Shown here in pieces: positions 10,666 to 20,605 of a stretch of 64,000 bases of DNA. Position 1 is the stretch's first letter, and the number at the start of each line of letters is the position of its first letter. A program made the translations under genes and the position numbers. The stretch comes from a bacterium (GTDB lineage: Bacteria > UBA4055). The DNA is taken from assembly GCA_029559475.1 (NCBI GenBank), contig JAKQBN010000013.1, positions 1-64,000 on the forward strand, in the 5' to 3' direction. The notes under the pieces are model-generated. The model searched no databases and was not told the DNA's origin. It worked only from the letters and a program-made list of their open reading frames with translations.

Positions 10666-11862
10666 TTGAAACAATTTTTATTTCTGATTTTTATTTACCT
10701 TAATTACAATTATTCTTATATTCTGCCGATGAATAAAATTTATCTTTTAATACTGATGTCCGCTTCTATCATGATCGTTTTTTACGGCAGAATTGATATT
10801 GCAGACGCACCTTTCGACTCCATTCCGGACATAAAGAACTATCGGCTTATGGCTGAAGCTGCTCCCGGTCTGGACGATACTGTTTCGAGGAATTTCGGCT
10901 ACAGGATATTATTGCCGTATACCGCCGGGCTGATGCCTTTCGGTGTAGATACGAATTTCTATATCATTACAGTAATTCTTTCACTTCTGCTGCCTCTGAT
11001 ATTTTTCCGGTTCCTTAAAGCATACGGTTTGAAAGATGAAACTTCATTCTATCTTACTCTTCTGTTCCTCGCAGGAAGATATACTTACGGGTTCGCTGTC
11101 TGGGACTTTTACGATGTTCACGATCTTTTTACGTATATACTTATCTTACTCTTTCTTATCGCATTAAAAAGCAACAGCTTCCTGAACCTGAGTATCATTT
11201 TAAGTATCGGCGTTCTGAACAGAGAAACGGTTCTGTTCCTTGTTCCATCAGCAATTTTCTATTATGCTGTTATAAAAAGGGATAAAAAGAGATCCGCTAC
11301 ATTCCTGCTCTCTATACTAGCTCCTGTCGTGATCCTTATTTTACTGCGCTCACTTATAACTACTGAATCAGCTGCAGGAAAAGGCATTATCTATTCTCTG
11401 GGAAAACTCAGATTCGACGAATCTCAAAAACTTCTTGATCCTGTTACTTACTACAGGATAATAAACACGTTCATACCTCTTACATTTATACCAATGATTT
11501 TTTTTGAGACGTCCAGGAAATTCTTTAAGGAGAATTTCCATCTTCTGATTCTCACGGCTACTTACGTTGCAAGCTGCTTTCTGGCCGGTGATACAGAAAG
11601 GCTGATAGTGCCGGCATTTCCCGTTTTCTTTCTTCTTCTCGGGATCATTTTTGAAAAACACGGGTTCTACAGCTTAAAACAGAGGCTGTTCATACTTATG
11701 ATGTGCATAGTTTCCATACCTCACCATATATTCTTCAGATACCGGCTTCCTCACAGGGACTGGAAGGTGGCTGTTTCACTTATAACTCTTACGGCGGTCA
11801 CAGTATTTTTTTATAGGCTAAAAAGGAAAAATCGTGTTCTCGATAATAATTCCGACATATAA
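10666..11862 (+). CDS. Multi-TM integral membrane protein (uncharacterised; possibly envelope polysaccharide related)
   Basis: 398 aa hydrophobic ORF, overlapping a GT2 gene; start could instead be 10729 (MNKIYLL). Confidence 0.7.
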   Translation: MKQFLFLIFIYLNYNYSYILPMNKIYLLILMSASIMIVFYGRIDIADAPFDSIPDIKNYRLMAEAAPGLDDTVSRNFGYRILLPYTAGLMPFGVDTNFYIITVILSLLLPLIFFRFLKAYGLKDETSFYLTLLFLAGRYTYGFAVWDFYDVHDLFTYILILLFLIALKSNSFLNLSIILSIGVLNRETVLFLVPSAIFYYAVIKRDKKRSATFLLSILAPVVILILLRSLITTESAAGKGIIYSLGKLRFDESQKLLDPVTYYRIINTFIPLTFIPMIFFETSRKFFKENFHLLILTATYVASCFLAGDTERLIVPAFPVFFLLLGIIFEKHGFYSLKQRLFILMMCIVSIPHHIFFRYRLPHRDWKVAVSLITLTAVTVFFYRLKRKNRVLDNNSDI

Positions 11863-12643
11863 CAGACCTGACAACCTGAACAGAACAGTAAATTCGATCC
11901 TGTCACTGAATATAAAGCGGGAATTCGAGATCATTATTGTGAATGATTTCCCTGGCGGAAATATCCAGACGTTCGGCGACAGAAGGATAAGGATCATCAA
12001 TAATCCTGTAAATCTTGGGCGTTCGAAGTCAAGGAACGCGGGAGCGACAGCCGCAGTTTATCCGGTTTTGTTCTTCATAGACGATGATATCGAAGTAAAA
12101 GCCGATATCTTTGAAAAGCATCTTATAGAATTAGAAAATGGAAATTCGGCAGTATTTTCCAACGTGATAAATGTGAGAACTGACGGTGCTTTTTCCAACC
12201 TAAATGAGTTTTTAAATACTCGCGGTGCTAATAAGAGCAACATAAGCGCCGAAGTTAAAAGCAATTATTTTACTTCCGCATTCTGCAGCATAAAAAAGGA
12301 TTTTTTTGATCATATCGGGAAGTTCGACGAGAATTTCAGCGGCTACGGGTGGGAAGACCCCGAGCTCGGTATTAGAATTGAAAAGAACGGCGGACGGATT
12401 TCGTTCGTAAAAACAGGATCGTTGATCCATTACCACGACAAGTCTGTTGATGAGTGGGTATATCAGATCGAGAACGCAGGCGCGAATTTAAAATATCTTA
12501 TTAAAAAGCATCCCGAATTTGCGAACCGCATTCACTACAGACTTCTTGTATCCCCTTTGGGATACCTGTTCTTTAATTCTGCGTTGAGCCGCATCAGCTT
12601 ATCGTTCATGTTCTATTCAGCTGTAAGAAAAAGCCTTAAATAA
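11834..12643 (+). CDS. Family 2 glycosyltransferase
   Basis: FSIIIPTYNRPDNLNRTVNSIL, LFFIDDDIEV (DxD-like), GYGWEDPELGIRIEKNGGRI; GTG start preceded by AAAGGAA. Confidence 0.9.
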   Translation: MFSIIIPTYNRPDNLNRTVNSILSLNIKREFEIIIVNDFPGGNIQTFGDRRIRIINNPVNLGRSKSRNAGATAAVYPVLFFIDDDIEVKADIFEKHLIELENGNSAVFSNVINVRTDGAFSNLNEFLNTRGANKSNISAEVKSNYFTSAFCSIKKDFFDHIGKFDENFSGYGWEDPELGIRIEKNGGRISFVKTGSLIHYHDKSVDEWVYQIENAGANLKYLIKKHPEFANRIHYRLLVSPLGYLFFNSALSRISLSFMFYSAVRKSLK

Positions 12644-12648
12644 AATCA

Positions 12649-12676
12649 AAAAAGCAGGTCGTTTAACCTGCTTTTT
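12649..12676. terminator. Rho-independent terminator between convergent genes
   Basis: AAAAAGCAGGTcgtttaACCTGCTTTTT. Confidence 0.85.
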
Positions 12677-12716
12677 AAAATCTTACAGCAATATCATTTT
12701 GATGATTATCTGTAAA

Positions 12717-12917
12717 TTAGTTGCCTGCTGCTGCCGGAACTACTTCTTCAACAGCTGCCGCTGCACTGTCAACAACTGCATCTGCCTGCTCAACAACTTC
12801 CTGAGCTGCCTGTTCAACTACGGGAGTAACTTCTTTTACTACTTCTTCTTTTTTCGCACAGTTAACGATCAGGATCAGCGCGCTTAAAGCTACTAACACC
12901 ATTGCAAATTTTTTCAT
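12717..12917 (-). CDS. Small Ala/Val/Glu-rich lipoprotein (66 aa)
   Basis: MKKFAMVLVALSALILIVNCAKKEEVV: signal peptide plus lipobox-like Cys; low-complexity remainder; flanked by terminator. Confidence 0.6.
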   Translation of the reverse strand: MKKFAMVLVALSALILIVNCAKKEEVVKEVTPVVEQAAQEVVEQADAVVDSAAAAVEEVVPAAAGN

Positions 12918-13027
12918 TTTATCTCCTCTCCTTTAAGGGAATTTTATTTGGGCTGAAATATACTATTTGAAAATTAAAAGTCAATAGAATTTTTATTGTA
13001 TTTTATGAAATATTCTTTCTCTCAAAG

Positions 13028-14284
13028 CTAATCTATTGTTGAATCAACAATTCCGTCGCTGAATTTTATTTCAATCTTTCGTCCGTTAACGACACTTTTT
13101 GATGAAGTGATAATTTTCGAAGTAATTTTATCTCTTACTATGGCGTAACCTCTGTTCATAACCGATTCCGGATTGAGGGACCTGAAAACATTTTCATAAT
13201 TTCCGATCCTGATCTTTTCGGCTTCGAGATAATCCGAATAGAATCCTTTAAGATCGTCCTCTATCCCGTCGATAAGAATATAATTGTTCTTTATGATGTC
13301 TTCCGGCATCCTGAAAGCATGAGAATACTCGATCCCTTTAATGATCTCTTTCTGATATGCGAAATATGAAACAGCCAGATTCTTTATCCTTGAGCCGTAA
13401 TGATCCAGCGACTGCAATTCATCCCTGACATTAATGCTTATTATCTCTGCGGCCTGAGAAGGAGTAGCCGCTCTAACGTCTGCGGTAAAATCCGAAATAG
13501 AGAAATCGATCTCGTGACCCACAGCGGAAATAACAGGCAGTTCCGAATTGCAAACTGCTCTTGCCACGATCTCCTCATTAAAAGTCCAGAGATCCTCTAA
13601 TGATCCTCCGCCTCTTCCAATTATTATGACGTCGGCAAAATCTTTGTGGCTGTTAAAGTATTCGATACCTTCTACGATCTCCGATTCCGTACTTTTTCCC
13701 TGAACTCTTGCGTTATACAAATAAATGTTCAGGTACGGCGCTCTTGCCCTTACTACTTTGATTATATCCTGAAAAGCGGCTCCGGTTTCTGCCGTTACAA
13801 CTCCGACTTTGCTTATATAATACGGAAGTTTTCTTTTTCTGGAAGGGTCGAAAAGACCTTCTTCATAGAGTTTCTTTTTCAGCGCTTCGAATTTTGCCTG
13901 CAGATCGCCTATCCCGGAGACTATCATTTTTTTTACATCGATCTGATACCTTCCTCCGCCTTCATATACAGATACCGAACCGCAGACCGTCACTCTTATG
14001 CCGTTTTCGGGATCGAAACCCAGTTTATCTCCGGTACTTCGCCACATAACGCAGCTTATCACGGCTTTATCATCCTTCAAACTGAAATAATGATGTCCCG
14101 AACTGTGCTTCTTGTAATTCGATATCTCGCCCTCCACCCAGATATCTGAAAATGCGGCTTCAAGAGTGTTCTTTATCTTAATAGTGATTTCGTGAACGGA
14201 GTAGGGAGCTTCGCTGTTTTTTACCTGAGCTTCTTTCTTCTCTTCATCCGCTGATTCATTTATGTATGAAAACAGATCTGTCAT
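13028..14284 (-). CDS. xseA: Exodeoxyribonuclease VII large subunit
   Basis: YSVHEITIKIKNTLEAAFSDIWVEGEISNYK, SGHHYFSLKD, IIIGRGGGSLEDLWTFNEE, VISAVGHEIDFSISDFTADVRAATPSQAAE. Confidence 0.96.
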   Translation of the reverse strand: MTDLFSYINESADEEKKEAQVKNSEAPYSVHEITIKIKNTLEAAFSDIWVEGEISNYKKHSSGHHYFSLKDDKAVISCVMWRSTGDKLGFDPENGIRVTVCGSVSVYEGGGRYQIDVKKMIVSGIGDLQAKFEALKKKLYEEGLFDPSRKRKLPYYISKVGVVTAETGAAFQDIIKVVRARAPYLNIYLYNARVQGKSTESEIVEGIEYFNSHKDFADVIIIGRGGGSLEDLWTFNEEIVARAVCNSELPVISAVGHEIDFSISDFTADVRAATPSQAAEIISINVRDELQSLDHYGSRIKNLAVSYFAYQKEIIKGIEYSHAFRMPEDIIKNNYILIDGIEDDLKGFYSDYLEAEKIRIGNYENVFRSLNPESVMNRGYAIVRDKITSKIITSSKSVVNGRKIEIKFSDGIVDSTID

Positions 14285-14290
14285 ACCGCC

Positions 14291-17200
14291 TTAATTCCCT
14301 GAAATAGTCAGAACTGCTCTGAGTTCGAATTTATGGTTCGTGTTAACTACGCTTTTTGCGTTGTAGCTTTTTGTCTCATTATAATTATATGAATATGAAG
14401 CGGTTCCGTTCAGCTTTCTAGATATTTTATATGTAATATCAGGGGTTATCGTAAAATTAGATGATTTGACTCCCTTTTCCAGACTTTCGTATTCTTTTAG
14501 AGCTATATCGTAAATATGCCTGTTATTAGAATTGAAAGACATCGACAGATTATAATTGATGTCGTTGTCAAGACGCTTACCGTTGAAAGGCCAGAAATTA
14601 AACGGAACGCTGAATCCCCCCTTCTGATTGTATCCTGCCGTAACCCTGAGCTCGCGGGTATATTTTTTTTCGCCCGACTGAATAGATTTTTCATTATCAG
14701 TATATGTGTAAGCCTCTTTCATTTCGAATGAATAATTGTAGCTGGCGCTGAAATTGAATCCGTTCTTTAATCCCAGTTTGAATCCCGCGAGAGGGCTGAA
14801 TCCAGACGAGTAAGCTACTGACCTGATCTTCAGATCAGAACCGGAAAGATCGGGTATTCCTGTCAGATAAAGACCCGGAGTCGCTCCGTCCACATACCAT
14901 TGTGAGCTTTCGCTGCCGGTCTTTGCGTGCGATATGCTTATTGATGTTATCTGATCCTTAGCCTTGAGCAGTTCCTGAAGTCCTGATATGCCTATCGAAT
15001 AGTTGGGTATCAGATAAACTGTAGCACCCGTTTTTTTATGCTCCTCGTCAGTCACCCAGGGCCATATGAATTTCGTTTCGGAATCGTTACCTGTAAAACC
15101 TTCGTTGTTGTTGTCTCTGTAAGCCCGTGAGAACTGATAGGAGATTCCGTCCAGACTAAGATTTTTCGTAAGTCCGAGCTTTGTCGATCCGTTAAGAGCC
15201 CAGCTTCCGCTCCATGATGAAGAAGTAAATTCGGAATCTTCAGGCCTGTTGGCGAATCCGAAAATGAAAGCGGGATTAGCCTGATCAAGAGATGGTATAT
15301 CATTGAATGAATTTTCACGTCCCTGCGTATAAGAAAGCGATAGATCAGAAAGGTTTTCTTTAAAGAAGCCCATGACCGATTTCCTGTTGCCCTGTCCTGA
15401 AGGAATTGAATTTCTAGTCAGTCTTGTAGTACCGCCGGCAGTAGCGGGATCTTTCTTTTCCGAAGTTCTTAAAGTATCGTTCGGATTAATTTTATCCTTA
15501 TCGCTCGGTAATTCCTGGCTTTCCTGCTGTACAGCTGTCTTTTTCGAAAATAAAAATTCAGTGCCTTTTTGTATGCTCTGTATAATTTCTTTAGTTTTTA
15601 TACGGCTGTTCATTTTAGAATCATATCTGTTCTTTACGTTATTTGATATGGTTCTGGAGCTTAAATTACCCGACCACGAATAAGATGTTTTAAAGTTAAA
15701 GTCATTGTTCATATATTTAGAAACGTTCAGCTTCAATGTGTTATTAAATGACGATTCAAGATTTGTCAGCTCGCCGAATTCAAGCGAGAAAAGATCACCG
15801 ATATCCCTGTTGTAAGTTGTGACGACAGTATCAGCGCCCGCGCTGTCTCTCTCGACCGCTTTTTTGTACATATCCGACTTCAGCACCATATTAAAACCCG
15901 AATTAATAAAAGGCAGCGGTGTCAGACTTGTAGAAAAGTTCCGCGTGAGTAAAAAGCTCCTGCTTTCCGTATAATTATTTCTTCTCGATAAAGACCTGTT
16001 CTCGGACTGACCGGTCTGAACCGAAAAATTATAGCTGGACGGGAAGAAATTTAATTTCGCATCGCTTATGCTTTTGAAGAATGCGATGTTCTTTCCCCAG
16101 AAGAACGGGCTGAAGCTGAACCACGATTCCGGAAGTCCGAGACTGTATGCGAGATTGTAGTTGTAGCTTTCTGATTCCTGACTGATGTAGCTGGCGTTCG
16201 ACCCTTCCGAAAAAGATGCGTTGCCGCTGAAAGAAAGATTGTCTGCAGTATACTTTACAAAAGGATTTGTCGATTTAGTTGTTTTTCTTATTGAGAAATC
16301 GTACTGATGCCTTGTGTTCTCTGTTCTTACGGAGTCAGGGATATCGTTCTCATCTACTAAAATATCGGTAGATCCCTGATATTTTGTATAAGAGCTGGAA
16401 TTCGCATAGCTGTATCTGACAGGAAAACTTAATCCGAGCTTTTTCGGAGCGAATTTGTCCAGGTTCATTGATGTGTTAACGCTTAAGTTAGTCTGATTAA
16501 CTCCGTTCCCTCTGCTGTCCTCTATTCTGTGGAATTCCTGATCCTGCTTCGTTATTTCGGCATCGACTGAAGCCAGATCGGCAAATTCAATTCGTCCTTT
16601 TGCCCTCATGGCCGTGCCCGGATCTTTTACAACGTTCGCAAGCCTTAATTCGTTTATCCATATCTCTGTATTAAGCTCAGTAGCCGCTGAATCGAGAACA
16701 CCTGTGGAGAAATATTTTACGCTCTGAAGTGTCGGATTCCCTCTTATTCCGATATATCTTTTAATATATTCGTCATTATGCGGCTTTAAAAAGATAGAAT
16801 CGGTCGGCATACTCTGATCGGATCTGAGGGTTTTCAGGCTTGTTAATTCGCTCAAAGTGATTATCATCTGGTTGTTTACCGGCTCATCCTTCCAGCCGTT
16901 CACCAGCTTCGATCTGTACTCGTAGTAATTCACAGAGTCCGTTCCGAACCTGTAAATAAAATACAAAGGTCTTGTTTCATCCCAGTCAGGATCGTCAGCC
17001 TCGGTTCCGCCGTGAATGAACATCTTTATCTCTTCATACTGAAGATAGTTTTCGCCTTTTATTATCTCCTTTGTGATTAAAGCCTGCCTGCCGTTCTCAT
17101 ATTCATTCTGCGACATATAAGGTCCGAGAGTAATGTTCAGCGAGAGTGACTGTTCCGGTTCTTCAAAGCCGTCATCGTCCAGTTTTTTTACTCCCGGCGG

Positions 17201-20200
17201 TGAATAATATCTTCCCTTGTCATCCTCGTTATTTATTGTCTTGGCTTCGATCTTACCTTTATTCGCGCCTTTTGCCGCCCATTCATTTCCTACAAAATCG
17301 AGAGTAACGAAATTGATCTTCGTGGCGAAAACCGTATCTGCGGAATTGTTGACCCACAATTTAAGATATTTCATCTTCGACAGGTCAGGCTCTTTATTTA
17401 AGAATGAAGTAAATTTCTCAATAGGTATCCTGTAAAGCGCGAAATTCGAGCCCGGACTGTACTCTGTACTGATAACGAAATTCTCTTCGGGAACAGGGTT
17501 TGACTTGAGCTGAACAGTATATCTATAAGCCCTGATGGAAGTATCAAGGTTTCCCCCGCCGTCAAGATCTTCCGAATCAAGTTTACCGTTACCCTCTGTC
17601 TTTATATAATCCCAGTAGTCGTCTATCTGAGAATCCGGCGTGGGTGTATCAGCGGACTCTTTCGGATGATCATCGAAAGAATAGAATTCATAAGTTTCCT
17701 TATCTCTGGGAGATTCGGGGTCATATTCATAAAGCGCATTAAAATCTAAAGTTCCCGACATCATATCGATACCGATATCCTCGTTGTCGTCCCCGACATC
17801 AAGGACGCCGTTCATTATCATGTCTTCCGAGTTCAGCTGGCCGTTAGGTATAACATCTTCGTTCAAATCCCCAATATCGATATTAAGAATAATATCTTTA
17901 TTAGTAGATGCAAGAAATTCAATGTATTTTACCTCCCTCATGTCCTGATAGGATGAATGGAGATATTTCATCATTCCGCCCCATGTATCATCGGGATCTG
18001 TCAGGCTTCCCTGGACTGCACCGTTTTTCGTAGTAGGTTTAAATGTAACGTTGAGAGTATTGACCTTATCGTTCTTTTCATTGCCTGAAACATCAAGATA
18101 TATCTCCTCTTTTGTGAGCTTATCTTCATCCTTAGGATTATACCAGTAGAACGCCAGTTCGTCTTTCGCGGAATAAGCTTTTAAGTAGTAATTGGTCGGA
18201 ATGCCAAGAGAAAGTGCTTCTCCGGTCTGGCTGTAGAATTCTGCAGGAGCGTAATCGTCAGGATATGATGCGTCCGACCATGCGCTGTAATTTATTCCCA
18301 GGGATTTTTTTATCCTGCTGTTCTCGAAATCGTCTATGTAAGCCGCATTCAGAGGATTCGGATCAGGTATTATCTGTGCGATCTCGCCCTCAAAAGATAT
18401 CTTGGACTCTTTGTCGGTCTCGACAAGAGGCATCCAGTCTATAGCGGATGTTATATATGGCGCATTAAAAGATGTCTGTCCGTTAAGGTCTAGAACAAGG
18501 TTCCTTTTAGGTTCATTCCCCACATGGACTTTTTCCTCGTTCGTTTCTTCAGAAAGATAAAGAACCGTTCCGCCAATATATGAATTTTTGTTTATCGTAT
18601 ATTCGATCCTGTTCCCGAGAAGCATTTTCTGATCGAGCTGGAAGATCGATGCGGATTCGTAAAGTATCTCTATATCGGCTGTAAGATATCTGTCATTAAT
18701 GATCGTCAGCTGACCTGAATTGTAGTTTATTATGTAGTCCGCGTCCTTTTTCAAAGTGGTCGCTCCGGATCTGACCACCTCTGAGCCTTCGAGCACGTTG
18801 AATCCCAGCTCATAAGTGTTCGACCTGCTCGAAAACTCAAATTTAAGTACGAATTCCGATGCCGAATAGAAAGGATCGGTATATATCTGAGGATCGGTAA
18901 AAAGCGTGTCCACTAGACCTTCTGTATAAATAATACTGTTGTCATCAGGCATAAAAGGCGTCTGGTTCGGGAAAAAGAACTCGCCGTTTGCGGAATTCAG
19001 AAATCCCAGATCCACTTCGTCGTTAACTTCCTTGTTGTTGACCTCATACCAGTAAAGATAAGGCTTTGGAACATTGGACTTATCATACTCTTCCGTTCTG
19101 AGCCCTCCGGCAGCGTTTTTCTGGATCGTCAGTTTGAACTCGTCCCTGCTTATGTCAACTCCGTCTAATGAATAAACGTTCTTCCATTCAAGCTCCGTCC
19201 AGGGCATGTTCCAGTCCTGCCCGTATTCACCGACGATCTGTAAAGAAAGTTTGGTTTCACTATCTCTTTTTCCGATCTCGATTATGTCGGAAGGATCTGA
19301 CAGGCTCTGTTTAACATACTTAACGGCAAGTATGTCTCCGCTCGAAAGATAGAAAGACTTCAGCCTTATATAACCCAGTTCGTAATTGATCTCATAATAT
19401 TCTTCTTCGACAAGTTTTACGAAAAGATCGCTCTTATACAAATTCTGGTAATCCCCTATAGAATCATTTGGAAGTTTAGTATAGTCGATATATATATCTG
19501 CCTGTGCCTGAGTTCCTGTTTCCCTTCTTGTTACGTAAAGTTCCAGAGTGTGATTCTGGATCTTGTAAGGTGCTGATATAAGGCTTCTGTGATCTATAAA
19601 TCTCCAGTAGTTCTCTTCCGTGGCCATATTGGCTTTAAAAAGAGGTTCAATAAAAAAATATTTGTATCTTAGATAATCTTTCGCGTTCTTCAGTTTTTCC
19701 TGTTTTCTGACGCCGCCTTTAACCTCTATCTGATTTTTCTGCCCTTTCTCAAAAGACGCTATCGATGTCGATTTGAACTTTCCGACTTTTGTTTCCGCTT
19801 TCAGCCCGAACAAACCTTTATTTACGCCGCTGAAGCTGACATATCTTGTCCCCGGAAGGCTTAAACCTATATTTCCGGCTTCAAGCTTCTGGATTATCTC
19901 GTCGCTTTCGCCCGTATAAGTTATCTTCAGCGAATTCTCGAAATCGAACGATTCGGTATTTTGAGCTATGTCGACTTCTACTTTTGAACCTACTTTACCT
20001 CTGATCGAAATGTTCTGTGTTTGATCCAGTGTAAAATCAAAACTTGAGTTTTCCATGTTCGGAAGATCGGTGTAGCTTTTCTGCCCGATTATGCTTATCG
20101 AGAGAGATCCTTTAACACGAAGACCGATATTGCTTCCTCCGAATACCCTGTGGAAAGTTTTCGATTTTATCTTGAAAGGTATGTCAAGCGCGATCTCATC

Positions 20201-20605
20201 GCCGTCGTAAAGAGCTGACGACATCGCAACTCCCAAATAATTGGCGACTGAACCGAGCCAGATGTTACGGTCCTCGAAAGCGGTTTTCTGCTCTATAAAA
20301 TCCGAAAACTTCATTATTCTCGATCTTGCGATATCGTTGTCGAACAGCCTCTGATAAATAATTACGTACTGGAATGATGAATCTATTCTGACTTCTTCGG
20401 CTACGGTCTTATTTTCAATATCGAAAAGCACCGAGTCTCTTTTAAATTTTGTAAGGAAATTAATTCTGTATTTCGGGAATATTTCCGCCTGATTCGATAT
20501 CGTATCTGGAACAGCTATAGAGAACATTTGAGCAGAAAGCGAAGAGCACAATAAGAGAACCGCCGCAAAGATCAGCTGATAAATATTTAAACCCGTGATC
20601 TTCAA
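14291..20605 (-). CDS. sprA: Cell-surface protein SprA (T9SS translocon/gliding motility family)
   Basis: 2104 aa; signal peptide; IKGKV-type motifs SIRGKVGSKVEVDIAQNTE and KITYTGESDEIIQKLEAGNIGLSLPGTRYVSFSG diagnostic of SprA as recalled; repeated outer-membrane-like beta-strands at C-terminus. Confidence 0.88.
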   Translation of the reverse strand: MKITGLNIYQLIFAAVLLLCSSLSAQMFSIAVPDTISNQAEIFPKYRINFLTKFKRDSVLFDIENKTVAEEVRIDSSFQYVIIYQRLFDNDIARSRIMKFSDFIEQKTAFEDRNIWLGSVANYLGVAMSSALYDGDEIALDIPFKIKSKTFHRVFGGSNIGLRVKGSLSISIIGQKSYTDLPNMENSSFDFTLDQTQNISIRGKVGSKVEVDIAQNTESFDFENSLKITYTGESDEIIQKLEAGNIGLSLPGTRYVSFSGVNKGLFGLKAETKVGKFKSTSIASFEKGQKNQIEVKGGVRKQEKLKNAKDYLRYKYFFIEPLFKANMATEENYWRFIDHRSLISAPYKIQNHTLELYVTRRETGTQAQADIYIDYTKLPNDSIGDYQNLYKSDLFVKLVEEEYYEINYELGYIRLKSFYLSSGDILAVKYVKQSLSDPSDIIEIGKRDSETKLSLQIVGEYGQDWNMPWTELEWKNVYSLDGVDISRDEFKLTIQKNAAGGLRTEEYDKSNVPKPYLYWYEVNNKEVNDEVDLGFLNSANGEFFFPNQTPFMPDDNSIIYTEGLVDTLFTDPQIYTDPFYSASEFVLKFEFSSRSNTYELGFNVLEGSEVVRSGATTLKKDADYIINYNSGQLTIINDRYLTADIEILYESASIFQLDQKMLLGNRIEYTINKNSYIGGTVLYLSEETNEEKVHVGNEPKRNLVLDLNGQTSFNAPYITSAIDWMPLVETDKESKISFEGEIAQIIPDPNPLNAAYIDDFENSRIKKSLGINYSAWSDASYPDDYAPAEFYSQTGEALSLGIPTNYYLKAYSAKDELAFYWYNPKDEDKLTKEEIYLDVSGNEKNDKVNTLNVTFKPTTKNGAVQGSLTDPDDTWGGMMKYLHSSYQDMREVKYIEFLASTNKDIILNIDIGDLNEDVIPNGQLNSEDMIMNGVLDVGDDNEDIGIDMMSGTLDFNALYEYDPESPRDKETYEFYSFDDHPKESADTPTPDSQIDDYWDYIKTEGNGKLDSEDLDGGGNLDTSIRAYRYTVQLKSNPVPEENFVISTEYSPGSNFALYRIPIEKFTSFLNKEPDLSKMKYLKLWVNNSADTVFATKINFVTLDFVGNEWAAKGANKGKIEAKTINNEDDKGRYYSPPGVKKLDDDGFEEPEQSLSLNITLGPYMSQNEYENGRQALITKEIIKGENYLQYEEIKMFIHGGTEADDPDWDETRPLYFIYRFGTDSVNYYEYRSKLVNGWKDEPVNNQMIITLSELTSLKTLRSDQSMPTDSIFLKPHNDEYIKRYIGIRGNPTLQSVKYFSTGVLDSAATELNTEIWINELRLANVVKDPGTAMRAKGRIEFADLASVDAEITKQDQEFHRIEDSRGNGVNQTNLSVNTSMNLDKFAPKKLGLSFPVRYSYANSSSYTKYQGSTDILVDENDIPDSVRTENTRHQYDFSIRKTTKSTNPFVKYTADNLSFSGNASFSEGSNASYISQESESYNYNLAYSLGLPESWFSFSPFFWGKNIAFFKSISDAKLNFFPSSYNFSVQTGQSENRSLSRRNNYTESRSFLLTRNFSTSLTPLPFINSGFNMVLKSDMYKKAVERDSAGADTVVTTYNRDIGDLFSLEFGELTNLESSFNNTLKLNVSKYMNNDFNFKTSYSWSGNLSSRTISNNVKNRYDSKMNSRIKTKEIIQSIQKGTEFLFSKKTAVQQESQELPSDKDKINPNDTLRTSEKKDPATAGGTTRLTRNSIPSGQGNRKSVMGFFKENLSDLSLSYTQGRENSFNDIPSLDQANPAFIFGFANRPEDSEFTSSSWSGSWALNGSTKLGLTKNLSLDGISYQFSRAYRDNNNEGFTGNDSETKFIWPWVTDEEHKKTGATVYLIPNYSIGISGLQELLKAKDQITSISISHAKTGSESSQWYVDGATPGLYLTGIPDLSGSDLKIRSVAYSSGFSPLAGFKLGLKNGFNFSASYNYSFEMKEAYTYTDNEKSIQSGEKKYTRELRVTAGYNQKGGFSVPFNFWPFNGKRLDNDINYNLSMSFNSNNRHIYDIALKEYESLEKGVKSSNFTITPDITYKISRKLNGTASYSYNYNETKSYNAKSVVNTNHKFELRAVLTISGN

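Noticed and set aside
13646-14149. 167-aa plus-strand ORF
   Set aside because: Entirely antisense to xseA; no domain signal. The same applies to most other 60-190 aa ORFs opposite long CDSs (e.g. 60862-61419, 46403-46762, 27910-28299).
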